Shown here: positions 25,235 to 33,549 of the stretch, in pieces | Layout of the letters: each line of letters begins with the position of its first letter | How positions within the stretch are numbered: position 1 is the stretch's first letter | Origin: CAZLHO01 sp964559455 | Lineage (GTDB): Bacteria; Krumholzibacteriota; Krumholzibacteriia; LZORAL124-64-63 | NCBI GenBank assembly: GCA_964559455.1 | Contig: CAZLHO010000019.1 | Location: forward strand, 1 to 48,464 | Direction: 5' to 3' | Length of the DNA: 48,464 nt | The notes under the pieces: generated by a model | Told to the model about the DNA's origin: nothing | The model's database searches: none | Seen by the model: only the letters and a program-made list of their open reading frames with translations | Position numbers and translations under genes: made by a program

Positions 25235-26461
25235 TTGAGCGACCGCCTTCCCGACCAGAGCGCCGTCCGCAGCGAATTCCCCGCCCTGGACTGCGGGACG
25301 ATCTTCCTGGAGAACGCCGGCGGCTCGCAGGTGCCCGCCCGCGTGGCCGACCGCATGCACCGCTACCTGCGCGAGACCTACGTCCAGCTGGGCGCCGGCT
25401 ATCCCCTGTCGCAGCACTGTACGCGCCAGGTGGAAGCGGCCCACGCCTTCGCCCGCACCTTCGCGGGCGCCGGCGACGGCGAGGCCATCCTGGGACCGTC
25501 GACCACGGCGCTGCTGAACATGCTGGCGGGATGCTACGCGCAGGTGCTGGAGCCGGGGAGCGAGATCGTGGTCGCCGAGAGCGGGCACGAGGCGAACGTC
25601 GGACCCTGGAAAAGACTGGAGGGCCAGGGCGTGAAGCTGAGGTGGTGGCGCCTGGATCCGGAGACCTTCGACTGCCCGCTGGACGCCCTGGAGGAGCTGC
25701 TGAACGAGCGGACGGCGCTGGTCGCCCTGCCCCACGCCTCGAACCTGCTGGGCGGGATCGTCGACCTGAAGGCGGTCGTCGACCTTGCGCACGCCGCGGG
25801 CGCCCGGGTCGTGGCGGACGGCGTCGCCTACGCGCCCCACCGCGCCATCGACGTCGCGGCCTGGGACGTCGATTTCTACGCCTGGTCGGCCTACAAGGTC
25901 TACGGCCCCCACATGGCCGTCCTCTACGCCAAGCGCGAGGCCCTGGCCGAGCTGCCCTCCCCCAACCACTTCTTCGTTCCCGAGCAGGAGACCGCCTACC
26001 GCTTCGAGCCGGGCGGCGCGAACCACGAGAGCTGCGCCGGGCTGCTGGGCCTGGGCGACTACCTGAAGGCGGTGGCCGGCGCCTCGGACGACGCCCCCTG
26101 CGACCGCGGCGTCGTCGAACGGGCCTTCGCGAGGATGACCGCCTGGGAGCGGCCGCTGCTCGAGCGGCTGATCGGCTGGCTGCTGGAGCGGCCGGGGGTG
26201 CGGCTGATCGGCAGTCCGAACGTCGACGACGCGCGGGTCGGCACCGTCAGCTTCGTGCACGAGACGAAGACGTCGCGGTCGATCACGGCCGCGATCGATC
26301 GCAGCGAGGTCGCCCTGCGCCACGGCCACATGTACGCCTGGCACCTCTGCAAGGCCCTGGGCCTGGATCCCGAGGACGGGGTCGTGCGCGTCAGCTTCGT
26401 GCACTACAACACGCTCGACGAGATCGAGCGGCTGATCGGGATCCTCGACGACGTGCTCTAG
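25235..26461 (+). CDS. Cysteine desulfurase-like class V aminotransferase
   Basis: The 408-residue PLP enzyme matches the class V (NifS/SufS) fold: FLENAGGSQVPA near residue 25, GPSTTALLNMLAG near 88, SGHEANVGPW near 117, ALPHASNLLGGIVDL near 165, D195 in VADGVAY, and the PLP lysine K221 in FYAWSAYKVYGPHM. The C-terminal block VRVSFVHYNTLDEIERL is also typical. A desulfurase Cys loop is not obvious, so it may be an aminotransferase or another C-S lyase rather than a desulfurase. I start at TTG 25235 because GGGAGGA sits 6 bases upstream; the ATG at 25178 has no ribosome binding site and falls on the -10 element. Convergent with the saccharopine dehydrogenase-like gene, sharing CTAG. Confidence 0.85.
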   Translation: MSDRLPDQSAVRSEFPALDCGTIFLENAGGSQVPARVADRMHRYLRETYVQLGAGYPLSQHCTRQVEAAHAFARTFAGAGDGEAILGPSTTALLNMLAGCYAQVLEPGSEIVVAESGHEANVGPWKRLEGQGVKLRWWRLDPETFDCPLDALEELLNERTALVALPHASNLLGGIVDLKAVVDLAHAAGARVVADGVAYAPHRAIDVAAWDVDFYAWSAYKVYGPHMAVLYAKREALAELPSPNHFFVPEQETAYRFEPGGANHESCAGLLGLGDYLKAVAGASDDAPCDRGVVERAFARMTAWERPLLERLIGWLLERPGVRLIGSPNVDDARVGTVSFVHETKTSRSITAAIDRSEVALRHGHMYAWHLCKALGLDPEDGVVRVSFVHYNTLDEIERLIGILDDVL

Positions 26462-27597
26462 TCGGACTCCTCGACGCGCTCGACGTAGCTCACGCCGCGG
26501 GCGGCCAGGCCCGCGAGCAGGAAGCTCGTGCAGCCGGGCTCGCGGCCCAGGTATTCCGGCGGCGAGACGCCCGGCCGGTCGTAGCGCCCCTCGGCCAGCA
26601 GCCGGACCGCCATCGTCGCCGTGTAGCCGGTCGTGCGGGCCATGCTCGTGATCCCGGCATCCTCGTCGAAACGGTCGAGCAGGTCGTAGACGTAGCGCAC
26701 GCGCCGGTCCCCGCCCCGCCCCTCGATCATGATCCTCATCACCGTCAGGTCGCCTTCGCCGGGCCGCAGCTTCCACATCGGGAAGAGCAGCGCCGCGGTC
26801 ACGTCCACCGGACGCACCTTTCCGCCGGGAACGCCGATCGCCTCGGTCCCGAAGAAGCCGCTCTCGCGCAGGACCGCCATCCGGGCGGCGTGGCCGGGAT
26901 AGCGCAGGGTCTTCTCCTTCATGTCCGGGGCGTCGATCGTCTGCAGGAGGGTGCGCAGCCCGTCGGTGTTGAAGGCCTCGAGGGTGCCCACGCCGGGCAG
27001 GTCGACCAGCTCCACTTCGGAGAGCGCGGGACGGGTGACGAGCGCTCCGCCCTGCCGGAAGCGCGCCGGGCGGACGTACTCCTCGATGACGTCGACGGGC
27101 GAGAAGACGGCCCGGTACTCCCAGGGCCAGGACCGGACCTCGGGCAGGCCGCCGACGTAGGTCAGCACCGAATCCACCGCGTCCAGACGGCGGGCGGCGC
27201 GGCCGATCAGGGCGCTGCCCATCCCGGGGAAGACCCCGCAGTCCACGATCGCCGGGACGCCGCGCTCGCGGGCCAGGTCGTCCAGCAGGAAGGGATCCTC
27301 GGGGAAGAAGGCGATGTCCACGACCGGCCGGCCGGCCTCGATCGCCGCGCGCAAGGTACGGAAGCCCATGTGGCCGGGCACGGCGCCGAGCACCAGGTCG
27401 AAGTCGCGAACCAAGGTGGTGACCGACGACGGCTCGGCGAGATCGGCGACCCGGGTCAGCACGGGGCCCCGCGCAGCCAGCGCCGCCAGGGCGCTCTCAT
27501 CCACGTCGACCGCCGTGACCTCGAAGCCCTCGTCGGCGGCCAGATCGAGAGCCATGGGCCCGCCGACGAGTCCCGCACCCAGCACGATCACCTTCAT
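26458..27597 (-). CDS. Saccharopine dehydrogenase-like oxidoreductase
   Basis: The 379-residue cytoplasmic enzyme begins with an NAD(P)-binding Rossmann motif, MKVIVLGAGLVGGPMALDLA, followed by an acidic strand 2 (VTAVDVDESALAAL), a block VVDIAFFPEDPFLLDDLA, and the saccharopine dehydrogenase C-terminal domain (DCGVFPGMGSALIGRAARRL, SVLTYVGGLPEV). The family reduces or oxidises C-N bonds at amino acids such as lysine or 2-aminoadipate semialdehyde. Which substrate applies here is unknown; saccharopine oxidoreductases of this single-domain type occur in several pathways. It starts at 27597 with GAGGGAGAAGAGG upstream. It is convergent with the aminotransferase gene (shared CTAG stop) and divergent from the sulfatase-like gene. 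Confidence 0.82.
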   Translation of the reverse strand: MKVIVLGAGLVGGPMALDLAADEGFEVTAVDVDESALAALAARGPVLTRVADLAEPSSVTTLVRDFDLVLGAVPGHMGFRTLRAAIEAGRPVVDIAFFPEDPFLLDDLARERGVPAIVDCGVFPGMGSALIGRAARRLDAVDSVLTYVGGLPEVRSWPWEYRAVFSPVDVIEEYVRPARFRQGGALVTRPALSEVELVDLPGVGTLEAFNTDGLRTLLQTIDAPDMKEKTLRYPGHAARMAVLRESGFFGTEAIGVPGGKVRPVDVTAALLFPMWKLRPGEGDLTVMRIMIEGRGGDRRVRYVYDLLDRFDEDAGITSMARTTGYTATMAVRLLAEGRYDRPGVSPPEYLGREPGCTSFLLAGLAARGVSYVERVEESD

Positions 27598-27684
27598 GTC
27601 CTCTTCTCCCTCGGTGGAAACCCGCGTGACGATCGGCGGCGAGGATAGCACGCGCCGGAGCGGTTGTCCCGGGCCGGACCCGGA

Positions 27685-27713
27685 TTGTCGAGGCCCTGCG
27701 CCTGTGCTACATT
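27685..27713 (+). promoter_or_regulatory. Sigma-70-type promoter of the sulfatase-like gene
   Basis: TTGTCG (27685-27690), a 17-base spacer, and TACATT (27708-27713). The predicted start of transcription is at or near 27720, the first base of the gene, so the mRNA may be leaderless; there is no ribosome binding site before the ATG. Fit to consensus is 4 of 6 for each box, so this is suggestive. Confidence 0.5.
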
Positions 27714-27719
27714 CGGGTC

Positions 27720-29111
27720 ATGCTAATGCGACTGTTCTCTTACGTCATCGGCTGCCTCCTGATCGCCGCGCTGACGGCCGGCTGCGGCTCGCATTCCGGG
27801 ACGCGCCCGCCGGACATCGTGCTGATCGTGGTGGACACCCTGCGCCTGGAAGACGTGGGCTGCTACGGCGCCGCGCGCCCGACCACGCCGAACATCGACG
27901 CCCTGGCGGCCCGGAGCGCCCGCTTCGCGCGGGCCTACTCCACCTCGCCGTGGACGATGCCGGCCGTGGCCTCGATGTTCACCGGTCTCCATCCCTCGAC
28001 CCACGGCATCCGCACCGTCCGCCACCGTCTGCCCGAGGAGCTGACCACCCTCGCCGAAGTCCTCTCGGCGAACGGCTACGCCTGCTGGGGCGTGATCAGC
28101 CACGCCCTGATCAGCACCCGCTACGGTTTCGACCAAGGTTTCGACCTCTATTTCCAGGACGAGGCCGGGGAGCACGACCACGTCTCTACGGCCGGCGTCA
28201 CCCGGCGCGCGATCGAGCTGCTCGAGCGCGCCGCCGCGGACCGGCGCGACGATCCCGACGGGCCGCCCTTCTTCCTCTTCACCCACTATTTCGACCCCCA
28301 TTACGATTGGATCCGGCATCCCGAGGTCGGCTTCGCGGCGCCCGCGGCCGGGCGGCTCGACGGCACGCAGGAGATCCTGGAGCTGCGCGAGATGGATCCG
28401 GCGCTGACGCCCGAGGAACTGGGATTCCTGCGCGACCTCTACGACGAGGAGATCCGGCACACCGACGCCGGGGTCGGCCGCCTGCTGGCCCGCCTCGACG
28501 CGCTGGGCCTGGCCGACGACGCCGTCGTCGTGCTGGCGGCGGACCACGGCGAGGCCTTCATGGACCACGGCTGGCTCGGACACACCCAGAACCTGCACGA
28601 GGAGCTGGTGCACGTGCCGCTGATCGTGCGCGCGCCCGGCGCGGAGCCGGGATACGTCGTGCCCGGCCCGGCCAGCACCGTGGCCCTGACGCCGACCCTG
28701 CTCGACCTGGCCGGCGTCGCCAAGACGCCCGCCTTCCAGGCGGCCTCCCTGGTCCCGCGGCTGAAGCCCGGCGGCGACGCCGACGCCCCCGCCGTGCTCA
28801 GCGAGGTCGACTTCACGGCCATCCGCCAGGTCTACAGCGGCAAGAACGCCTATCAGAAGGCGCTGATCGGCGACCGCTTCAAGCTGATCCGGGACGACCC
28901 CACCGGCCGCGTCCAGCTCTTCGACCTGGGCGACGACCCGACCGAGCGCCGGGACCTGGCCGCCGAGCGCTCCGACGTCGTCCAGCGGATGCTGCCCGTG
29001 ATGAGCGGCCTGCTGGGCGAACTGCGCCGGGGCACCTTCGACGCCGACGAGATCCAGCTCACGCCGAAGCAGATCGAGGCCCTGCGCTCGCTGGGCTACG
29101 TCGGCCGCTGA
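27720..29111 (+). CDS. Sulfatase-superfamily lipoprotein without an FGly motif
   Basis: The 463-residue protein has a lipobox (LTAGC, Cys22) and the alkaline phosphatase/sulfatase fold: metal ligand Asp39 in VVDTLR, the nucleophile region SPWTMPAVASMFTG, then LAADHGEAFMDHGWLGH with the metal-binding Asp/His pair, and the C-terminal GDDPTERRDL. The position of the formylglycine Cys in C-x-P-x-R is Thr79 (T-M-P-A-V), and the Arg is missing. It is therefore more likely a phosphatase, phosphotransferase or an inactive binding protein than a true FGly sulfatase. It probably faces the periplasm or surface. It heads a run with the second FG-GAP/ASPIC protein and the beta-helix protein, 25 bases apart from the first of them. 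Confidence 0.85.
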   Translation: MLMRLFSYVIGCLLIAALTAGCGSHSGTRPPDIVLIVVDTLRLEDVGCYGAARPTTPNIDALAARSARFARAYSTSPWTMPAVASMFTGLHPSTHGIRTVRHRLPEELTTLAEVLSANGYACWGVISHALISTRYGFDQGFDLYFQDEAGEHDHVSTAGVTRRAIELLERAAADRRDDPDGPPFFLFTHYFDPHYDWIRHPEVGFAAPAAGRLDGTQEILELREMDPALTPEELGFLRDLYDEEIRHTDAGVGRLLARLDALGLADDAVVVLAADHGEAFMDHGWLGHTQNLHEELVHVPLIVRAPGAEPGYVVPGPASTVALTPTLLDLAGVAKTPAFQAASLVPRLKPGGDADAPAVLSEVDFTAIRQVYSGKNAYQKALIGDRFKLIRDDPTGRVQLFDLGDDPTERRDLAAERSDVVQRMLPVMSGLLGELRRGTFDADEIQLTPKQIEALRSLGYVGR

Positions 29112-29136
29112 CCGGCCGACGGAAAGGCGACCCGCC

Positions 29137-30756
29137 ATGCGCGTCATGCTCCGCAGGGCGCCCGCCATCCTGCTGGCGGCGCTGTTCTGCGCCGCTACCC
29201 AATGCGGTCCCGGCGATGCGCCGGATCCCGGGCGACTCTTCGCCGTCGTCGCCGTGCCGGACCTGCCCGACGGCGGCAAGACCTTCGGCGGTACCTTCCT
29301 GGACGCCGACGGTGACGGCGCCCTCGACCTGCTCGTCTCGCTGCACGGCGACCGGGCGGAGATCCTGCTCAACCGCGGCGGGCTGGAACTGGAGAGCGCC
29401 GGCGAAGGCCGTGCCCCCCCCGGTGATCTGACCGACCAGCACGGCGCCGCCGCCTGCGACGCCGACGGCGACGGCGACTGGGACGTGCTGATCACCAACG
29501 GCGCCCACCGCGGCCTGGACGTGGGCCGCAACCGCCTCTGGCTGCAGGCCGCGCCGGGACGCTTCGTCTCCGTCGCCGACGAGGTCGTCGCCGATCCCCT
29601 GGGCCGCGGCCGCGGCGCCCTCTGGATCGACGTCGACGGCGACGGCCCCCCCGAACTGCTGCTGCTCAACTACCTGAGCCCGACGCGTCTGCTCGGCGGC
29701 GGCGGGAATGAGTGGCGGGACGAGAGCCGGCGCCTGCCGATTCCCCGGGCTCCCGCCCTGCAGAACCTGCGGACCCCGGTTCCCGACGACCGCGAGCGCA
29801 GCCGCGCCGCCTACGTCCACGCCGCCGTGGCCGCCGACTTCGACGACGACGGCCGCACCGACCTCTTCACGCTCGGCCGCCCGGGCGTCTGCGGCCTCTG
29901 GATCAACGCCGGAGGCTCCTTCTGGGACCACACCTGCGGCAGCGGCCTCAAGCCCGCGCTCTTCCCGCACATGCCCCACCACGCCGTGGCCGGCGACATC
30001 GACGGCGACGGCGACCCGGACCTCGTCCTGCTCTACCGGCCCGACCCCGACGTGAACCCGCGGCGCGGCCCCGTCGAGATCTGGCGGAACGACCCCGGAT
30101 CCGTCGGCCCGATCTTCAGCCCCCTGGCCGCCCCGGCGGCGGCGCGACCCCTGGATCCGGTCGCGGGACTGCTGGCCGACCTGGACGGCGACGGCGCCCT
30201 CGACCTCTACGTCGTCGAGGCCCCCCGGACGGACGGACAACCCCCGAACGCCCTGCTACACGGCGACGGCCGGGGCGGATTCGCCGACTCGACCGCGGCC
30301 TGGGGCGGGACGGCGCCGCCCGGCAGCCACCCGGAATCGGCCTGGGCGATGGACCTGGACCGCGACGGCGACCTCGACCTGCTCACCTTCAACGGCGGCG
30401 GCGACGACCCCGACCAGAGCGGCGGAATCGTGCTGCACCGGAACGATTCGTCGGTCCGGCATGGGTTGACCGTGGAACTGGCCGGCGGAAGCACGCCCCA
30501 CGGACTGGGCGCCCGGCTCACGCTGAGCGGCGACGGCTTCATGCGCACGCGCCGGATCCGCTGCGTCGCCGCGCCCCACAACGCCGCGATCCTGCCCGCC
30601 CACTTCGGAGTCGGCGGCGACCCCGGCCCCTTCGCACTGACCGTCCGCTGGCCCTCGGGCGCCACCTGCCGCTACACGATCCCCGCCCCCGGCGCCGCCT
30701 ACCGGATCCGGGAGGCGGACGGCGCGATCGAACGCCTGGAGGATCCGGTTCGATGA
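29137..30756 (+). CDS. FG-GAP/VCBS repeat protein with C-terminal ASPIC/UnbV domain (paralogue 2)
   Basis: The 539-residue exported protein has a signal peptide with an apparent Cys after it (ATQCGPG), so it may be lipid-modified. Calcium-binding D-x-D-x-D-G loops recur (FLDADGDGALDLLVS, DADGDGDWDVLITN, DVDGDGPPELLLLN, DFDDDGRTDLF, DIDGDGDPDLVLL, DLDGDGALDLYVV, DLDRDGDLDLLTFN). The last ~100 residues match ASPIC/UnbV (GLTVELAGGSTPHGLGARLTL, HFGVGGDPGPFALTVRWPSG). It is a full-length paralogue of 23505-25121 with the same order of motifs, but on the other strand. Its stop overlaps the beta-helix gene start (ATGA), so they are translationally coupled. Confidence 0.9.
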   Translation: MRVMLRRAPAILLAALFCAATQCGPGDAPDPGRLFAVVAVPDLPDGGKTFGGTFLDADGDGALDLLVSLHGDRAEILLNRGGLELESAGEGRAPPGDLTDQHGAAACDADGDGDWDVLITNGAHRGLDVGRNRLWLQAAPGRFVSVADEVVADPLGRGRGALWIDVDGDGPPELLLLNYLSPTRLLGGGGNEWRDESRRLPIPRAPALQNLRTPVPDDRERSRAAYVHAAVAADFDDDGRTDLFTLGRPGVCGLWINAGGSFWDHTCGSGLKPALFPHMPHHAVAGDIDGDGDPDLVLLYRPDPDVNPRRGPVEIWRNDPGSVGPIFSPLAAPAAARPLDPVAGLLADLDGDGALDLYVVEAPRTDGQPPNALLHGDGRGGFADSTAAWGGTAPPGSHPESAWAMDLDRDGDLDLLTFNGGGDDPDQSGGIVLHRNDSSVRHGLTVELAGGSTPHGLGARLTLSGDGFMRTRRIRCVAAPHNAAILPAHFGVGGDPGPFALTVRWPSGATCRYTIPAPGAAYRIREADGAIERLEDPVR

Positions 30757-31907
30757 GGAACCCGCTGCTTACGGTCCTTCCGTCCCTCCTGGTCCTGGCG
30801 GCCGCCGGCGCGACGACGGCGCGCGAGTGGCGGGTCGACCCCGCAGGCGCCGCCGCCCCCGCCACGATCCAGGCCGCGGTCGACGCCGCCGCGGACGGCG
30901 ACCTCATCCTGCTGGCCGACGGCGTCTTCACCGGCCCCGGCAACCGCGACGTCGACCTGCGCGGCAAGGCCCTCACCCTGCGCTCGGCCGCCGGCGACGC
31001 CGAACGCTGCGTGATCGATTGTCGGGACGGGGACGGCGCGACCGCGCACCGCGGCTTCCTCTTCGTGTCGGGCGAGGGCCCGCAGACCCTGCTGGCGGCG
31101 CTGACGATCCGCGACGGCCGCGCCCCGGGCCAGGGAATCCCGGACGGGCTGGGCGGCGCCGTGCTCTGCGCCGCGAGCTCGCCCCGGCTGCAGGACCTCG
31201 TCGTCGAGGGCGGCCGGGCCGGCCTGGGCGGCGGCGTGGGCTGCCTCGACGCGCGCCCGACGCTGGTCCGCTGCCTGATCCGCGATTCGACCGCCGAGCA
31301 CGGCGGCGGCGTGATGTGCCTGGGCTCGGACGCCGTATTCGAGGGCTGCGCCCTGCAGGCCAACACGGCCGAGAGCGGCGGCGGCCTGGGCGTCCGGGCG
31401 TGCCGGCCGCAGCTGAGGGACTGCATCCTGGCCGGGAATCTGGGCACCTACGGCGGCGGCCTGGCCGTCACCGGCGGCGCCGTCGCGCGCCTGGAGGACT
31501 GCCTGCTGGTCGGGAACGTGGCGATCCTGGGCGGCGGCCTGCACGCTGCCGACGCGGAGGCGCGACTCGCCGGCTGCACCCTGGTGGCCGGCTCGGCCGG
31601 CGCCGGCGGCGGGGTCTTCTGCGAGTCCAAGGGAGCGGTCGTCCTGGAACGGACGATCGTGGGGTTCAGCGTGCAGGGGGAAGGCGTCTACTGCCGCGAA
31701 GGCGGGCGGGCGGAGCTGAGCTGCTGCCTCGTCTTCGCCAACGGCGACGGCGACTGGGTCGGCCCACTGGCGGCGCAGCGCGACGCCGCCGGCAACCTCT
31801 GGACCAACCCCCTCTTCGTCGACCCGCAGCGCGGCGACTTCACGCTGCGGGCGGACTCGCCCTGCCTGGCGGGCGCCGGCGGCTGCGGCCGCATCGGCGC
31901 CCCCTGA
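30753..31907 (+). CDS. Secreted right-handed beta-helix (pectin lyase-fold) protein
   Basis: The 384-residue protein has a signal peptide (about 1-23) and then a motif seen in many secreted FCB proteins, TIQAAVDAAADGDLILLADGVFTG, the start of a right-handed beta-helix. Rungs repeat with the pattern GGG-----A-P-L--C-----A--GGG (GGAVLCAASSPRLQD, GGGVGCLDARPTLVRCL, GGGVMCLGSDAVFEGC, GGGLGVRACRPQLRDC, GGGLAVTGGAVARLEDC, GGGLHAADAEARLAGC), close to polymorphic outer membrane protein repeats. The C-terminus (NLWTNPLFVDPQRGDFTLRADSPCLAGAG) caps the helix. No catalytic residues of a polysaccharide lyase are evident. Start at ATG 30753 has GGAGGA upstream. Confidence 0.85.
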   Translation: MRNPLLTVLPSLLVLAAAGATTAREWRVDPAGAAAPATIQAAVDAAADGDLILLADGVFTGPGNRDVDLRGKALTLRSAAGDAERCVIDCRDGDGATAHRGFLFVSGEGPQTLLAALTIRDGRAPGQGIPDGLGGAVLCAASSPRLQDLVVEGGRAGLGGGVGCLDARPTLVRCLIRDSTAEHGGGVMCLGSDAVFEGCALQANTAESGGGLGVRACRPQLRDCILAGNLGTYGGGLAVTGGAVARLEDCLLVGNVAILGGGLHAADAEARLAGCTLVAGSAGAGGGVFCESKGAVVLERTIVGFSVQGEGVYCREGGRAELSCCLVFANGDGDWVGPLAAQRDAAGNLWTNPLFVDPQRGDFTLRADSPCLAGAGGCGRIGAP

Positions 31908-31923
31908 CCGGGCGGGACGGGAT

Positions 31924-32229
31924 TCAGGGACAGCCGTCCGCCTCGTGCAGCCGCGTATGCTGCCGCAAGCGGCTCAGGGCCTCCTCCTTGGTCGGTCCCG
32001 TCGACTCCTCGTAGACGCCGCCGCGCTTGGCCTTGGCGATCCACGTCAGTCCCCAGTTCACCTCCCAGCCGTCGTCCCGCATGCGCTCCAGGGGCCGGCA
32101 GGGGGCCCCGCCGCATTCCCGGGCCATGGTCACGATGGTCTGGAAGGTGGTGCGCAGGACTTCCAGGTCCTCTGCGCTGGCCGCGAACTCGTCCGGCAGG
32201 ACGACCTCGATGCTCTGCGTCTCGATCAT
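31924..32229 (-). CDS. Hypothetical 101-residue protein
   Basis: I do not recognise this family. The product is acidic at its N-terminal half, has a Cys pair (CGGAPC), two Trp in DGWEVNWGLTWIAKAKRGG and an amphipathic C-terminal helix (TKEEALSRLRQHTRLHEADG). There is no signal peptide or membrane segment. It is supported as a gene by GGGGAGGAGAG upstream of the ATG, by a complete frame, and by its placement 40 bases downstream of kbl on the same strand, so it may be the last gene of the AcpS-Acs-ACP-KBL run. The second WxW-like portion resembles small stress or DUF proteins, but that is not enough to name it. Confidence 0.6.
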   Translation of the reverse strand: MIETQSIEVVLPDEFAASAEDLEVLRTTFQTIVTMARECGGAPCRPLERMRDDGWEVNWGLTWIAKAKRGGVYEESTGPTKEEALSRLRQHTRLHEADGCP

Positions 32230-32269
32230 GTCTCTCCTCCCCTTTTCCCCCTGCTGCGGTCGCGGCCGG

Positions 32270-33517
32270 TCACATTCCGAAAGCCTCGATGATCTCGCGT
32301 TTGCCCTTGCCCAGGATGCCGTACTTGGCGCCGACCTTCTCGAAGGCCGCCAGCCCCTTGTCGAGATGGCTGCGGTCGTGCGCCGCCGACAGCTGGGTGC
32401 GGATCCTGGCCTGGCCCTTGGCCACGACCGGGAAGAAGAAGCCGACGACGTAGATGCCCTCTTCGTAGAGGTCGCGGGACATGTCCTGGGCCAGCTTGGC
32501 GTTGTAGAGCATCACCGGCACGATCGGGCTCTCGCCGGCCTTGAGGTCCAGCCCCATCGCCGTCAGGCCCTCGCGCCAGTAGCGCGTGTTCTCCTCCAGC
32601 TTGTCGCGGCGCTCGGTGCTCTGCGAGATCAGTTCGATGACCTTGATCGCGCCCGAGACGATGACCGGGGCCACGGTGTTCGAGAAGAGGTAGGGACGCG
32701 CCCGCTGGCGGCACATCTCGACCAGCTCGCCGCGGCCGCTGACGCAGCCGCCGGACGCTCCGCCCAGGGCCTTGCCCAGGGTGGTGGTGATGATGTCCAC
32801 CTTGCCGAGCACGTCGCAGTGCTCGTGGGTGCCCCGGCCGGTGCGGCCGATGAATCCGGAGGCGTGGGAATCGTCCACGAAGACCATCGCGTCGTAGCGC
32901 TCGGCCAGGGCGACGATCTCGTCCAGCTTGGCGATGTCCCCGTCCATCGAGAAGACGCCGTCTGTGATGATCAGGCGGAAGCGCCGGTCCTGGTGCTCCT
33001 GCAGCTTGGACTCCAGGTGGCGCATGTCGGAATGCTTGTAGGTGTCGGTCATCGCCTTGCACAGGCGCATGCCGTCGACGATCGAGGCGTGCACCAGGCG
33101 ATCGGCGATCATCACGTCGTCCTCGCCGAGCACCGCCTCGAAGACGCCGGCGTTGGCGTCCATGCAGGACGGGAAGAGCAGCGTGTCCTCGGTGCCCAGG
33201 AACTCGGTGAGCTGCCGCTCGAGCCGGCGGTGGATGTCCTGCGTGCCGCAGATGAAACGCACCGACGACATGCCGTAGCCGCGCGCGTCGAGCCCCTTGC
33301 GCGCCGCCTCGATCACCTCGGGATGGCTGCTGAGTCCCAGGTAGTTGTTGGCGCAGAGGTTGATCACCGTGCGGCCCTCGGCGCCGACGGGGTACTCCAC
33401 CGAGATGTCCGCCCCCTGGGGGCTGTGGATGAACCGCTCCTCCTTGAAGAGGCCCGCCTCGCGGATGCCGGCGAGCTCCTCCCGGTACCAGTCCCGGACC
33501 TTGGTCGCATATGCCAT
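32270..33517 (-). CDS. kbl: KBL-type alpha-oxoamine synthase (2-amino-3-ketobutyrate CoA ligase family)
   Basis: The 415-residue PLP enzyme strongly resembles KBL along its whole length: AGLFKEERFI, INLCANNYLGLSSHP, YGMSSVRFICGTQDIHRRLE, FSMDGDIAKLDEIVALAERYDAMVF, DDSHASGFIGRTGRGTHEHCDVLG, PLP lysine K249 in TTTLGKALGGASGG, and RPYLFSNTVAP. In E. coli the enzyme joins glycine and acetyl-CoA or runs in reverse for threonine breakdown. No threonine dehydrogenase gene is present in the window. Relatives include serine palmitoyltransferase and AONS. The nearest gene upstream on the same strand is an acyl carrier protein (gap 32 bases), which is not usual for kbl. The start at 33517 has AAAGGGGCG upstream; in-frame DNA upstream is part of the ACP gene. 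Confidence 0.88.
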   Translation of the reverse strand: MAYATKVRDWYREELAGIREAGLFKEERFIHSPQGADISVEYPVGAEGRTVINLCANNYLGLSSHPEVIEAARKGLDARGYGMSSVRFICGTQDIHRRLERQLTEFLGTEDTLLFPSCMDANAGVFEAVLGEDDVMIADRLVHASIVDGMRLCKAMTDTYKHSDMRHLESKLQEHQDRRFRLIITDGVFSMDGDIAKLDEIVALAERYDAMVFVDDSHASGFIGRTGRGTHEHCDVLGKVDIITTTLGKALGGASGGCVSGRGELVEMCRQRARPYLFSNTVAPVIVSGAIKVIELISQSTERRDKLEENTRYWREGLTAMGLDLKAGESPIVPVMLYNAKLAQDMSRDLYEEGIYVVGFFFPVVAKGQARIRTQLSAAHDRSHLDKGLAAFEKVGAKYGILGKGKREIIEAFGM

Positions 33518-33549
33518 GAACGCCCCTTTCGCGGCCGCGCCGCGTCGTC

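Noticed and set aside
27720..29111. Formylglycine-type arylsulfatase
   Set aside because: The C/S-x-P-x-R motif is T-M-P-A-V, with neither the modifiable Cys/Ser nor the Arg.
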